64,000 bases of DNA from JAIWNK01 sp964453115 (GTDB lineage Bacteria; Chloroflexota; Anaerolineae; Anaerolineales; Anaerolineaceae): NCBI GenBank assembly GCA_964453115.1, contig CAYVRT010000003.1, forward strand, positions 62,001-126,000. The letters run 5' to 3'. Below the pieces are notes generated by a model. The model did not search any database. It saw only the letters and a program-made list of their open reading frames with translations, and was not told the origin of the DNA. A program made the position numbers and the translations under genes. Within the stretch, counting starts at the first letter, position 1; every line of letters starts with the position of its first letter. Below are positions 8,971 through 17,688 of this stretch, in pieces.

Positions 8971-9950
8971 ACATGGCCGTGGATTCAGGTACGTTTTGGC
9001 AAGACCGCCGCGTTTGCGTGACCGGTGGGGCTGGGTTTTTGGGGCGCTTTGTGCAGGCTGAACTGCGCCGGCGCGGGGTGAGAGGGGAGAACCTTTTCGT
9101 TCCCACTTTTGAACAATATAACCTTGTGCGTCCGGAGGATATTCGCCGCATGTTGGCGGATGCCCGTCCGCAGTTAATCATTCACCTGGCCGCCCATGTT
9201 GGGGGGATTGGTGCCAACCGCGAACATCCGGCTGAGTTCTTTTACGATAACCTGATGATGGGCGTTGAGCTGATGCACCAAAGCTGGCAGGCGGGGGTGG
9301 AAAAATTCGTTGCCATTGGCACGGTGTGCGCTTACCCAAAGTTCACGCCGGTGCCATTCCGTGAGGATGAGCTTTGGAATGGTTACCCGGAAGAGACCAA
9401 CGCGCCCTATGGCCTGGCGAAGAAGATGCTTTTGGTGCAGGCGCAGGCCTATCGGGCGCAGTATGGCTATAACGCTGTTTTTCTGCTGCCGGTCAATTTG
9501 TATGGGCCGGGCGATAATTTTGACCTGAATAGCTCGCATGTCATCCCGGCGCTGATTCGCAAATGCCTGGAGGCCAGGGAAGCGGGGCGGGATGAGGTGG
9601 TGTTGTGGGGGGATGGTTCGCCGACGCGCGAGTTTTTGTATGTTGAAGATGCGGCGCGTGGCATTGTTATGGCGGCTGAGGGCTATGATGGCGAACTGCC
9701 GGTCAACCTGGGCTCAGGGCAGGAGATTTCCATTCGTGACCTGGCCGGGCTGATTGCCCGCCTGACGGGCTTTGAAGGGCGGCTGGTGTGGGATGCGGAG
9801 AAGCCAAATGGGCAGCCGCGCCGCGCCCTGGATACGAGCCGCGCCGAGCAGTTCTTCGGCTTTCGGGCGCAGATGGGGTTTGAAGAAGGGCTGCGGCGGA
9901 CGATTGATTGGTACCGGAACAGTCGCAGTACGGAGAAAAACAACGCATGA
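8967..9950 (+). CDS. NAD-dependent epimerase/reductase, GDP-L-fucose synthase-like
   Basis: This 327-aa extended short-chain dehydrogenase has the Rossmann motif TGGAGFLG near the N-terminus, the Fcl-type segment AAHVGGIGANREHPAEFFYDN, and the catalytic YGLAK (Tyr-x3-Lys) about residue 150. These match GDP-L-fucose synthase (GDP-4-keto-6-deoxymannose epimerase/reductase) and its close relatives. The start is GTG 8967, with AAAGGAG 5 nt upstream and a 4-nt overlap with the regulator stop. No GDP-mannose 4,6-dehydratase gene is in the window, so the substrate must be made elsewhere or is different. Confidence 0.8.
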   Translation: MNMAVDSGTFWQDRRVCVTGGAGFLGRFVQAELRRRGVRGENLFVPTFEQYNLVRPEDIRRMLADARPQLIIHLAAHVGGIGANREHPAEFFYDNLMMGVELMHQSWQAGVEKFVAIGTVCAYPKFTPVPFREDELWNGYPEETNAPYGLAKKMLLVQAQAYRAQYGYNAVFLLPVNLYGPGDNFDLNSSHVIPALIRKCLEAREAGRDEVVLWGDGSPTREFLYVEDAARGIVMAAEGYDGELPVNLGSGQEISIRDLAGLIARLTGFEGRLVWDAEKPNGQPRRALDTSRAEQFFGFRAQMGFEEGLRRTIDWYRNSRSTEKNNA

Positions 9951-10816
9951 GGTCTGCTCATCCTGCTCCTGCTGGCGAAGTCAAAGCAACCCTGCCTGTG
10001 ACGTATCTGCGTCCGGCGCGCGGCTGGATGGCGGTCAATTTGCGCGATTTGTGGCGTTCCCGCGAGCTGATTTACTTTCTCACCTGGCGAAACCTGAAGG
10101 TGCGCTATAAACAGACCCTGTTGGGCGTCAGTTGGGCGGTGCTGGAGCCTTTCCTGACGATGGTGGTGTTTACCATTTTCTTTGGCAACCTGGCGCGCGT
10201 TTCTTCTGATGGCCTGCCTTACCCCATTTTTTCGTATGCCGGGCTGCTGCCCTGGGGGTTGTTTGCCAAAGCACTGAACGATGCCAGCCGCTCGCTGGTT
10301 GCCAACAATCACATGATCACCAAAATCTACTTTCCGCGCCTCATCTTGCCGTTGGCCTCGATCCTCTCCGGGTTGGTAGATTTTGCGATTGCCTTTGTGG
10401 TTTTGCTGGGAATGATGGTCTTTTATGGGGTGGTGCCAACGGCGGCGGTTTGGGCCTTGCCGCTGCTGGTGCTGCTGGCGTTGATTACAGCGCTGGGAGT
10501 GGGGTTGTGGCTCTCGGCCCTGAATGTCCTTTACCGTGATGTGGGCTATGTCATCCCCTTCCTGACGCAGTTTTGGATGTTCATCAGCCCGGTCATTTAT
10601 CCGGCTAGCTCGGTGGGTGAGCGCTGGCGGCTGGTTTACGCCCTCAACCCGATGACAGGTGTGGTGGAAGGCTTCCGCTGGGCGCTGCTGGGCTTGCCGC
10701 CGCAGCCGGGTTTTTTGCCGATGTTGGGCGTTTCGGCGGGGATTGCGCTGCTGATTCTGGTCAGCGGGCTGTTCTACTTCCGGCGGATGGAACGCTTGTT
10801 TGCGGATATGGTGTAG
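9947..10816 (+). CDS. wzm: ABC-2 polysaccharide export permease (Wzm-like)
   Basis: This 289-aa membrane protein has the ABC-2 permease pattern of O-antigen and teichoic acid exporters: the amphipathic start RSRELIYFLTWRNLKVRYKQ, then six hydrophobic segments, including the conserved VGYVIPFLTQFWMFISPVIYP. It should form the channel that moves a lipid-linked polysaccharide across the membrane, powered by the Wzt-like protein encoded next. ATG 9947 overlaps the fcl-like stop as ATGA. The frame is open upstream but alignment and overlap favour this start. Confidence 0.87.
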   Translation: MRSAHPAPAGEVKATLPVTYLRPARGWMAVNLRDLWRSRELIYFLTWRNLKVRYKQTLLGVSWAVLEPFLTMVVFTIFFGNLARVSSDGLPYPIFSYAGLLPWGLFAKALNDASRSLVANNHMITKIYFPRLILPLASILSGLVDFAIAFVVLLGMMVFYGVVPTAAVWALPLLVLLALITALGVGLWLSALNVLYRDVGYVIPFLTQFWMFISPVIYPASSVGERWRLVYALNPMTGVVEGFRWALLGLPPQPGFLPMLGVSAGIALLILVSGLFYFRRMERLFADMV

Positions 10817-10819
10817 CCG

Positions 10820-12100
10820 ATGAGTGATGTGGCGATTCGTGTTGAAGGAATTGGCAAGTGCTACCGTTTGGGGGAGGGTTCTTTGCCGCAGTCGGGGTTG
10901 CGCTATCAGACGCTGCGCGACAAATTGTCCGATGCCCTCCACGGTCAATCGGGGCGGGCGGCGGGGCAGGGGGGGGAGACGATTTGGGCCTTGCGCGATG
11001 TTTCGTTTGAGGTGCGGCAGGGGCAGGTGTTGGGTGTGATTGGGCGCAATGGGGCTGGCAAAAGCACGCTGCTTAAAATTCTCAGCCGGGTGACAGATCC
11101 AAGCGAGGGTTTCGCTGAGATTCATGGCCGGGTGGGCAGCCTGCTGGAAGTTGGCACCGGCTTTCACCCCGAATTGACCGGACGGGAGAATATTTTCCTC
11201 AATGGGGCCATTTTGGGCATGCGCCGGCAGGAGATTGCGCGCAAGTTCGATGAGATTGTGGCCTTTTCCGATGTGGAGAAGTTTATTGATACGCCGGTCA
11301 AGCGCTATTCGAGCGGCATGTATCTGCGCCTGGCCTTTGCGGTGGCGGCCCATTTGGAGCCGGAGATTCTGGTTGTGGATGAGGTGCTTGCGGTCGGCGA
11401 TGCGGAATTTCAGCGCAAGTGCCTGGGCAAGATGAGCGATGTTGCCAGTCAGGGGCGGACGGTGCTGTTTGTTAGCCATAACATGTCGGCCATTTTGCGC
11501 CTGACAGAAGAGGCGTTGGTAATTGATAAGGGGCGACTGTTGTTGCGCGCTCCAACCCCTCAGGCCGTGGATGCTTACCTTTCGAATGGGTATGCGCAGA
11601 TGGGCGAACGCACCTGGACGGCGGATGAAGTGCCGGCGAGTGCCGCTCCCTTCCGCCCGATTGCAATTCGTTTGCACAATGCACAGGGGCGGGTGGTGGA
11701 TACTTTGCGCTCGGTCGAGATGGCGGAGATTGAGATTGAGTATGTGCTGGATGCGCCTGTGACCGGTTTGCGGATTGGCCTCTACCTGATGAGCACGCGG
11801 GCTGAGGCGGTTTTCACTTCTTTTGATACCGATCAGCCGGAGCAGTTCGAGCGCATGGCGGTTCGTCCGGCGGGGCATTACATCAGCCGCTGCCGCCTGC
11901 CAGCCGATTTGCTGAACGAAGGGCGTTTTGTGCTGGGCGTGAATGCCAGTTCGTATCGTGTGCGGCGCTATTTTCAGGATGAGCAGGCGCTGACCTTTAG
12001 TGTGGATGCGGCGGGGGCGCCGGGGATGCATTGGCCGGAGCCGCGCCTTGGAGCGGTTCGACCGCGTTTGGATTGGAGCATTGAGGCGGTGCAAGGATGA
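10820..12100 (+). CDS. wzt: ABC polysaccharide export ATPase with C-terminal Wzt-type domain
   Basis: This 426-aa protein has an ABC ATPase domain with Walker A GRNGAGKST (about residues 74-82), signature YSSGMYLRLAFA, Walker B ILVVDEVLAVGD and switch His in FVSHN. Residues about 275-410 form a beta-rich extension like the Wzt C-terminal domain, which recognises the non-reducing end of the glycan in characterised exporters. Its presence suggests that the chain carries a terminal cap, which may be added by the methyltransferase encoded two genes downstream. It sits 3 nt after wzm and overlaps the next gene by 4 nt. Confidence 0.88.
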   Translation: MSDVAIRVEGIGKCYRLGEGSLPQSGLRYQTLRDKLSDALHGQSGRAAGQGGETIWALRDVSFEVRQGQVLGVIGRNGAGKSTLLKILSRVTDPSEGFAEIHGRVGSLLEVGTGFHPELTGRENIFLNGAILGMRRQEIARKFDEIVAFSDVEKFIDTPVKRYSSGMYLRLAFAVAAHLEPEILVVDEVLAVGDAEFQRKCLGKMSDVASQGRTVLFVSHNMSAILRLTEEALVIDKGRLLLRAPTPQAVDAYLSNGYAQMGERTWTADEVPASAAPFRPIAIRLHNAQGRVVDTLRSVEMAEIEIEYVLDAPVTGLRIGLYLMSTRAEAVFTSFDTDQPEQFERMAVRPAGHYISRCRLPADLLNEGRFVLGVNASSYRVRRYFQDEQALTFSVDAAGAPGMHWPEPRLGAVRPRLDWSIEAVQG

Positions 12101-13749
12101 CAACAAAAGAAGTCTTGAAGCGTTTCTTGGGCGAGGTGCCCTTTACGGCAGAGCTGTACTGGCTGTTGCGTCAGAATGGACGGCCTGTGACCCGCTTTTC
12201 GCTGAAACGGTTGCAGGAGCATTTGCCGCAGTTGATCAGTGAGGCGAAGCAGCTGGCCGGGCAGGTGCCGCCCACCGGGCGACACATTTTTATCTTTGCC
12301 AGTTTGCATTACTGGATTGAACATGCTGCGGTGCTGGCGCTCGGGCTGGCGGCTCAGGGTCACCGGGTGACGCTTGGGTATTTGCCCTATGGCGAATGGC
12401 TCAAGCCAATTAACCGGTTTGATTTGCGCCGCCAAAGCGTCTATGCTCGACGGGTGCTTGGACAGCTTGCGCCACTGGTGCAGACTGTTTGCCTTTTGAA
12501 TTCAACTGCCGCTTCTTCGGGGGCGGGGAGCGGGTTGCTCAGAAATACCAACCCCGATTTGCCCGATGAAATTGTGCAAGCTGTGCAACTGGTTTCGACC
12601 TATGATACCCAATATACGCTGCAAATTGAGGAGTTTGACCCGGCTGATGAGACCTATGCGCTGCGCTTGGAGCGCAATACGGCTGCGGCATGTGCGGCAC
12701 GGGCCTGGTTGCAGGCCAATCGTCCCGACACGGTCATTACCCCGAATGGCACAATTCAGGAAATGGGGATTGTCTACCGCGTGGCGCAGCACCTGGGCAT
12801 TCCGGTTGTGACGTATGAATTTGGTGATCAGCGCCAGCGCATTTGGCTGGCGCTCAATTCGGAGATTATGCGTCAGGAGACGGATGCCATGTGGCAGGCC
12901 TTGGGTGGCACGCCCTTGAACGAGGAGCAGATGGAGCGGATGAAGTCGCTGATGATGGCCCGCCAACGGGCAACCATCTGGCAGAACTTTGCCCGTCGCT
13001 GGCAGAGTGAACCGGCGCAGGGCGGGCAAAAAATGCGCTCCGAATTGGGGCTGGATGAACGTCCGGTGGTGCTGCTGGCTACCAATGTCCTGGGCGATAG
13101 CCTGACGTTGGGCCGGCAGGTCTTCAGCCGCACGATGGCGGAGTGGATTAGCCGGACAGTGCAATATTTTGTGGGCCGACCGGATGTGCAGCTTGTCATT
13201 CGCGTTCACCCGGGCGAGGTGCTGACGCGCGGCCAATCTATGGTGGATGTGGTGCGGCAGGTGCTGCCGCGTTTGCCGGAGCATATTCACCTGATTAAGC
13301 CCAAGGATAAGGTCAATACCTACGATTTGGTCGAGGTGGCCGATTTGGGCCTGGTGTATACGACGACGGTCGGGATGGAGATGGCAATGGTAGGGCTGCC
13401 GGTTCTGGTGGCCGGGCGCACGCATTATCGCGGGCGCGGCTTCACTTTTGACCCCGATTCGTGGGTGGCCTATTTCAAAATGTTGGGGCAGATGATGGAC
13501 CGTCCGCAGGCCTTCCGGTTGAGCGATGAGCAGGTGCAAACCGCCTGGGAATATGCCTACCATTTCTTCTTTGATTTTCCGCAGCCCTTCCCCTGGCACC
13601 TGGTGCGCCTGTGGGATGATGTGGATGCCCGTCCGTTGGCAAAGACCCTCACCGACCCGGATTATGTGCGCACGTTTTCTTACCTGGCCGGGGAACCGCT
13701 GGTCTATCAGCGGGCGGCTCGTCCGGTGGGTGGGGAGGGGCAGGCATGA
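12097..13749 (+). CDS. Putative capsule-type glycosyltransferase (GT-B-like)
   Basis: This 550-aa soluble protein has two halves like GT-B enzymes. The N-terminal half contains IFIFASLHYWIEHAAVLALG and LAAQGHRVTLGYLPYG. The C-terminal half has VVLLATNVLGDS, LVIRVHPGE, HIHLIKPKDKVNTYDLVEVADLGLVYTTTVGMEMAM in pieces, and PVLVAGRTHYRGRGF. The HPGE, thymine-rich T-T-T-V-G-ME and GRTHYRGRGF segments resemble KpsC/KpsS capsule transferases. Exact donor and acceptor are unknown. It overlaps both neighbours by 4 nt. Confidence 0.65.
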   Translation: MTTKEVLKRFLGEVPFTAELYWLLRQNGRPVTRFSLKRLQEHLPQLISEAKQLAGQVPPTGRHIFIFASLHYWIEHAAVLALGLAAQGHRVTLGYLPYGEWLKPINRFDLRRQSVYARRVLGQLAPLVQTVCLLNSTAASSGAGSGLLRNTNPDLPDEIVQAVQLVSTYDTQYTLQIEEFDPADETYALRLERNTAAACAARAWLQANRPDTVITPNGTIQEMGIVYRVAQHLGIPVVTYEFGDQRQRIWLALNSEIMRQETDAMWQALGGTPLNEEQMERMKSLMMARQRATIWQNFARRWQSEPAQGGQKMRSELGLDERPVVLLATNVLGDSLTLGRQVFSRTMAEWISRTVQYFVGRPDVQLVIRVHPGEVLTRGQSMVDVVRQVLPRLPEHIHLIKPKDKVNTYDLVEVADLGLVYTTTVGMEMAMVGLPVLVAGRTHYRGRGFTFDPDSWVAYFKMLGQMMDRPQAFRLSDEQVQTAWEYAYHFFFDFPQPFPWHLVRLWDDVDARPLAKTLTDPDYVRTFSYLAGEPLVYQRAARPVGGEGQA

Positions 13750-14639
13750 GGCAAACCGAACCATCAGAGGCTGTTCAGCAGCAGGTGCGGCATTTTTACG
13801 ATGCGGTCGGCTGGCAAAAAGAGGGCGAGCATTATCAAAACGCGCGCTATGAAGACCTGCGTCCGGTTTCGGCGGCCTACATTCGCCGTTGCCATCGGCG
13901 CGTCAAGCGGCACCTCAAACCGCAGGGGCGCTTTTTGCTCGATGCTGGTTCGGGCCCCATTCAATACCCCGAGTATCTGCTCTATTCGCAGGGCTATCGC
14001 TACCGCGTGTGCGCCGACCTTTCGATTGTGGCGCTCAAAGAAGCGCGGCAGCGAATTGGTGAGCATGGCCTGTTTGTGGTGGCCGATGTGGCGAACTTGC
14101 CATTCCGGCAGGATGTGTTCGATGGGGCGGTTTCGTTGCATACCCTGCACCATTTGCCGGTTGCACAGCAGCCGCGCGCCTATCGCGAGCTGTACCGGGT
14201 GTTGGGGCGCGGGACGAGTGCCGTGGTGGTCAATGGTTGGACTGAGTCGCGCCTGATGCAGCGCTGGCTGCCGTTTGTGCGGCTGATGGAGCGCCTGGGC
14301 GCAATCTCACATCGTAGCACGGCAAAATCAACCGCCCCGCAAAGCGCCGGTGGATCTGAGCAGAAGCGTTCTGAGGCAGAGATAGTGCAAGGCAAAACAG
14401 CAACCGGTACATTTGTGCAAAAATTGACCGCCGATTGGCTGCGCCGTGAACTGGGGCAGGAGATGCGCCTGGAGATTGGTGTTTGGCGGAGCGTCAGTGT
14501 GCGCTTTTTGCGGGCGGTGATTCACCCACTGTTGTTGGGGCGTTTGTGGCTTTGGCTGCTGTATGCTCTGGAAGAACGCTGGCCGGCCTATTTTGGTGAA
14601 AAGGGTCAGTATCCATTGATTGTGATTCGCAAAGATTGA
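13746..14639 (+). CDS. Class I SAM-dependent methyltransferase
   Basis: This 297-aa protein has motif I LLDAGSGPIQ, motif II around VCADLS, and the post-motif FDGAVSLHTLHHLP, all typical of class I methyltransferases. Residues about 180-220 form a low-complexity polar insertion rich in Ser, Ala and Lys (from SHRSTAKS to QGKTATG). In a Wzm/Wzt operon a methyltransferase often caps or modifies the sugar chain; that assignment here is inferred from position only. Confidence 0.75.
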   Translation: MRQTEPSEAVQQQVRHFYDAVGWQKEGEHYQNARYEDLRPVSAAYIRRCHRRVKRHLKPQGRFLLDAGSGPIQYPEYLLYSQGYRYRVCADLSIVALKEARQRIGEHGLFVVADVANLPFRQDVFDGAVSLHTLHHLPVAQQPRAYRELYRVLGRGTSAVVVNGWTESRLMQRWLPFVRLMERLGAISHRSTAKSTAPQSAGGSEQKRSEAEIVQGKTATGTFVQKLTADWLRRELGQEMRLEIGVWRSVSVRFLRAVIHPLLLGRLWLWLLYALEERWPAYFGEKGQYPLIVIRKD

Positions 14640-14656
14640 ATTTGGGAGAACGTAAG

Positions 14657-15673
14657 ATGACAAACTGGAATTGGCAGGATAAGGTGGTGCTGGTAACAGG
14701 CGGCACCGGCTCGTTTGGTAAAAAAATGATCCGTGTCTTGCTGGATGAGTATCATCCGGCAAAAATCATCGTCTATAGCCGCGACGAATTGAAGCAGCAC
14801 GAGATGCGCGCCGCCGGTTATGATGCGCCCAATTTGCGCTACTTTATTGGCGATGTGCGCGATGCACAGCGCATGCGCCGCGCCTTCAATGGTGTGGATG
14901 TTGTGATCCATGCTGCGGCGCTCAAGCAGGTGCCAGCCTGTGAATATAACCCGATGGAAGCAATTAAGACCAATATCCTCGGCAGCAGCAATGTGGTGGA
15001 TGCGGCAATTGATGCCGGGGTGGGGCGGGTTCTGGCGCTCAGCACCGATAAGGCAGTCAACCCGGTTAATTTGTATGGCGCAACCAAACTGGCGGCTGAG
15101 AAGTTGTTTGTGCAGAGCAATGCCTATGCAGGTGGAACCGCGACGCGCTTTAGCTGCGTGCGGTATGGCAATGTGGTTGGCTCGCGTGGCAGTGTTGTGC
15201 CGGTCTTCCTCAAGCAGCGTGCCAGCGGCGTGTTGACCATCACGGATGAACGCATGACGCGCTTTTGGATTTCGCTGGAACAGGGCGTGCGTTTTGTCAT
15301 TCGCCGCATTGAGCAAATGACCGGCGGAGAGGTGTTTGTGCCAAAAATCCCCAGCATGAAGCTGCTGGACCTGGCCTATGCAATTGCACCGCAGGCAACG
15401 ATTGAAACGGTTGGCATTCGTCCGGGCGAGAAATTGCACGAGGTGTTAATTTCGGATGATGAGGCGCGCACAACGGTGGAATTGGATGATATGTTTGTCG
15501 TTCAGCCAGCCGAGGCGCTTTGGTTTGGTCATGCCTGGCAGGAGTGCGGACAGGTGCTGCCGGATGGCTTTCGCTATGCTAGCAATACCAACACGGAATG
15601 GTTGAGCGTGGAACAGATTCGCGGCATCATTGCCCCCATTGAGGCAGCGGTGCTGAATGGCCGCGAGGCCTGA
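14657..15673 (+). CDS. UDP-N-acetylglucosamine 4,6-dehydratase-like (PseB/CapD/FlaA1 family)
   Basis: This 338-aa extended SDR has the motif VTGGTGSFGKK, the lysine-containing ALKQVPACEYNPMEA, and STDKAVNPVNLYGATK, which are diagnostic of the inverting UDP-GlcNAc 4,6-dehydratase/5-epimerase group. The expected product is a UDP-2-acetamido-2,6-dideoxy-hexos-4-ulose. ATG 14657 has a GGGAGA site upstream; a TTG 21 nt earlier is less likely. The RmlD-like reductase encoded immediately after could act on the 4-keto product. Confidence 0.88.
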   Translation: MTNWNWQDKVVLVTGGTGSFGKKMIRVLLDEYHPAKIIVYSRDELKQHEMRAAGYDAPNLRYFIGDVRDAQRMRRAFNGVDVVIHAAALKQVPACEYNPMEAIKTNILGSSNVVDAAIDAGVGRVLALSTDKAVNPVNLYGATKLAAEKLFVQSNAYAGGTATRFSCVRYGNVVGSRGSVVPVFLKQRASGVLTITDERMTRFWISLEQGVRFVIRRIEQMTGGEVFVPKIPSMKLLDLAYAIAPQATIETVGIRPGEKLHEVLISDDEARTTVELDDMFVVQPAEALWFGHAWQECGQVLPDGFRYASNTNTEWLSVEQIRGIIAPIEAAVLNGREA

Positions 15674-15680
15674 GGCAGCC

Positions 15681-16619
15681 ATGAACGAATTGCTGGTGAC
15701 GGGCGCGAGTGGCTTGCTGGGACTCAACCTGTGCTTGCGGCTTGCCGCAGGGGGAGATGTGCTGGGCGTTGTCAACCGCAACGCACTCCGCACCCCGCCG
15801 TTTGCGGTGCGCACCTGCGACCTGGCACAGCCGGGGGCGGCATGGGCCTTGCTCGATGAGGTGCGCCCGCGCGCCATCATCCATTGTGCTGCGTTGGCGA
15901 ACATTGACCAGGCCGAGGCGCAGCCCGACCTGGCGCAGCGCGTCAATGCCGAATTGCCCGGTGAGCTGGCGGCCTGGGCAGCGCAGCAGGGCAGCTATTT
16001 GCTGCACATCTCGACCGATGCGGTTTTTGATGGGCAGCGTGGCGATTACGATGAGCAGGAGCCGACCAACCCGCAAAGCGTGTATGCGCGCACCAAGCGT
16101 GAGGGGGAAGAGCGTGTGCTGGCTGCCAATCCGCAGGCCGGGGTGGCAAGGGTCAATTTTTATGGTTGGAGCCTGGGCGGCAGCCGCAGCCTGGCGGAGT
16201 TCTTTTTTAACAACCTGGCGGCTGGCAAACCGGCCAATGGCTTTACCGATGTTCTCTTTCGCCCTTTGCAGGTTGCTGACCTGGGCGATGTGCTGCTGGA
16301 GATGGTGGCGCGGCGTCTATCCGGCATTTATCACACCCTGGGCGAAGAGGTTTTGAGCAAATATGCGTTTGGCTGCCGCCTTGCGCAGCAATTTGGCTTT
16401 GACCCGGCGTTGGTGCGGCCCATTTCCTGGCGCGAGGCCGGGCTAAAGGCTGCCCGCTCGCCCAATTTGACGTTGCGCGTGGACCGTTTGCGTGCTGCTT
16501 TGGGGCATCCGCTGCCCGATGTGACGCACGGTTTGCAGCGCTTCTATGCCGAGTGGCAATCTGGGCTTGCGGCGCAGGTTCGCAGCCTGGCAGCCATTCC
16601 CCCAAGTGCCAAGGAGTGA
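15681..16619 (+). CDS. SDR sugar-nucleotide reductase, RmlD-like
   Basis: This 312-aa protein has the Rossmann motif VTGASGLLG, HCAALANIDQAEAQP, the STDAVFDG segment and YARTKREGE (Tyr-x3-Lys), which is the pattern of dTDP-4-dehydrorhamnose reductase relatives. It probably reduces a 4-keto sugar nucleotide, plausibly the product of the preceding dehydratase. ATG 15681 follows a GAGG site. No rmlA, rmlB or rmlC genes are nearby, so dTDP-rhamnose synthesis is not supported. Confidence 0.75.
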   Translation: MNELLVTGASGLLGLNLCLRLAAGGDVLGVVNRNALRTPPFAVRTCDLAQPGAAWALLDEVRPRAIIHCAALANIDQAEAQPDLAQRVNAELPGELAAWAAQQGSYLLHISTDAVFDGQRGDYDEQEPTNPQSVYARTKREGEERVLAANPQAGVARVNFYGWSLGGSRSLAEFFFNNLAAGKPANGFTDVLFRPLQVADLGDVLLEMVARRLSGIYHTLGEEVLSKYAFGCRLAQQFGFDPALVRPISWREAGLKAARSPNLTLRVDRLRAALGHPLPDVTHGLQRFYAEWQSGLAAQVRSLAAIPPSAKE

Positions 16620-16623
16620 TTCA

Positions 16624-17688
16624 ATGGAAATCCAGATCGGTTCGCGTTTCGTTGGGGACTCGCACCCCACCTATTTCATTGCCGATATTGCTGCCAACCA
16701 TGATGGTAGCCTGGAACGGGCGCAAATGCTCATCCGTCTGGCAAAAGAGGCCGGGGCCGATGCAGCCAAATTCCAGAATTTCAGGGCTGCCAAAATCGTT
16801 TCCGATTATGGTTTTCGCTCTCTGGGGGGACAGCAAGCGCATCAATCGCGCTGGAAGAAATCGGTTTTTGAGGTTTATCAAGGTGCATCGGTGCCGTTTG
16901 AATGGACGGAGACGCTCAAGGCCGAATGCGACGCGGTGGGGATTGATTATTTCTCCTCGCCCTATGATTTCGAGGCGGTTGATCATCTGGATCCGTTTGT
17001 GCCGGCGCATAAGATTGGCTCTGGTGAAATTGACTGGCTGGAAGAACTGGAGCATATTGCTCGTAAGGGCAAGCCCGTCCTGCTGGCGACCGGCGCAGCG
17101 CACATGGGGGAGGTGCAGCGCGCTGTTCATGCCATCCTGGCGATTAACCCGCAACTGGTCTTGATGCAATGCAACACCAATTACACCGGCAGTGTGGAAA
17201 ACTTCAACCATGTGCATTTGAATGTTCTCAAAACCTATGCGATCATGTTCCCGCAGGTGGTGTTGGGCCTTTCTGATCACACGCCGGGCCATGCTGCGGT
17301 GCTGGGGGCAATTGCCCTGGGGGCGCGGGTGGTGGAAAAGCACTTTACCGATGACACAACCCGAGAAGGGCCGGACCATGGTTTCGCCATGGACCCGCGC
17401 ACCTGGCGCGAGATGGTGGAGCGAACGCGCGAGCTGGAACGTGCGCTCGGCTCGGCAGATAAATGCGTGGCCGACAATGAACAGCAGACCGTGATTGTGC
17501 AGCGTCGTTGTGTGCGCGCCGCACAGGATCTTCGTGCGGGTGAAGAAATCAGCCGCGAGATGCTGACGGTGCTGCGCCCGGCAACACCGGGGGCCATTTT
17601 GCCGCCCGAAATTGGGCAGGTGATTGGCTGCAAGGCGCTGCGCGATATTCCGGCAGGCAAAGAATTGCGCTGGACGGATTTGGGCTGA
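16624..17688 (+). CDS. N-acetylneuraminate synthase family protein (NeuB/SpsE-like)
   Basis: This 354-aa protein has a TIM-barrel domain of the sialate synthase family (FIADIAANHDGSLERA, DAAKFQNF, KIGSGEI, GLSDHTPGH, EKHFTDD) and a C-terminal antifreeze-like SAF domain (about residues 285-354). Family members condense a sugar with phosphoenolpyruvate to make a nonulosonic acid. ATG 16624 is set by AAGGAG 8 nt upstream. The gene starts 4 nt after the RmlD-like stop. Its partner activating enzyme is probably the SpsF-like protein at 18840. Which nine-carbon sugar is made is unknown. Confidence 0.85.
   Translation: MEIQIGSRFVGDSHPTYFIADIAANHDGSLERAQMLIRLAKEAGADAAKFQNFRAAKIVSDYGFRSLGGQQAHQSRWKKSVFEVYQGASVPFEWTETLKAECDAVGIDYFSSPYDFEAVDHLDPFVPAHKIGSGEIDWLEELEHIARKGKPVLLATGAAHMGEVQRAVHAILAINPQLVLMQCNTNYTGSVENFNHVHLNVLKTYAIMFPQVVLGLSDHTPGHAAVLGAIALGARVVEKHFTDDTTREGPDHGFAMDPRTWREMVERTRELERALGSADKCVADNEQQTVIVQRRCVRAAQDLRAGEEISREMLTVLRPATPGAILPPEIGQVIGCKALRDIPAGKELRWTDLG

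Noticed and set aside
9683..12106. An 807-codon minus-strand open frame across the fcl-wzm-wzt genes
   Set aside because: It spans three real genes in other frames, has no motif and is rich in Arg, Gln and His as expected for antisense reading of GC-rich coding DNA.
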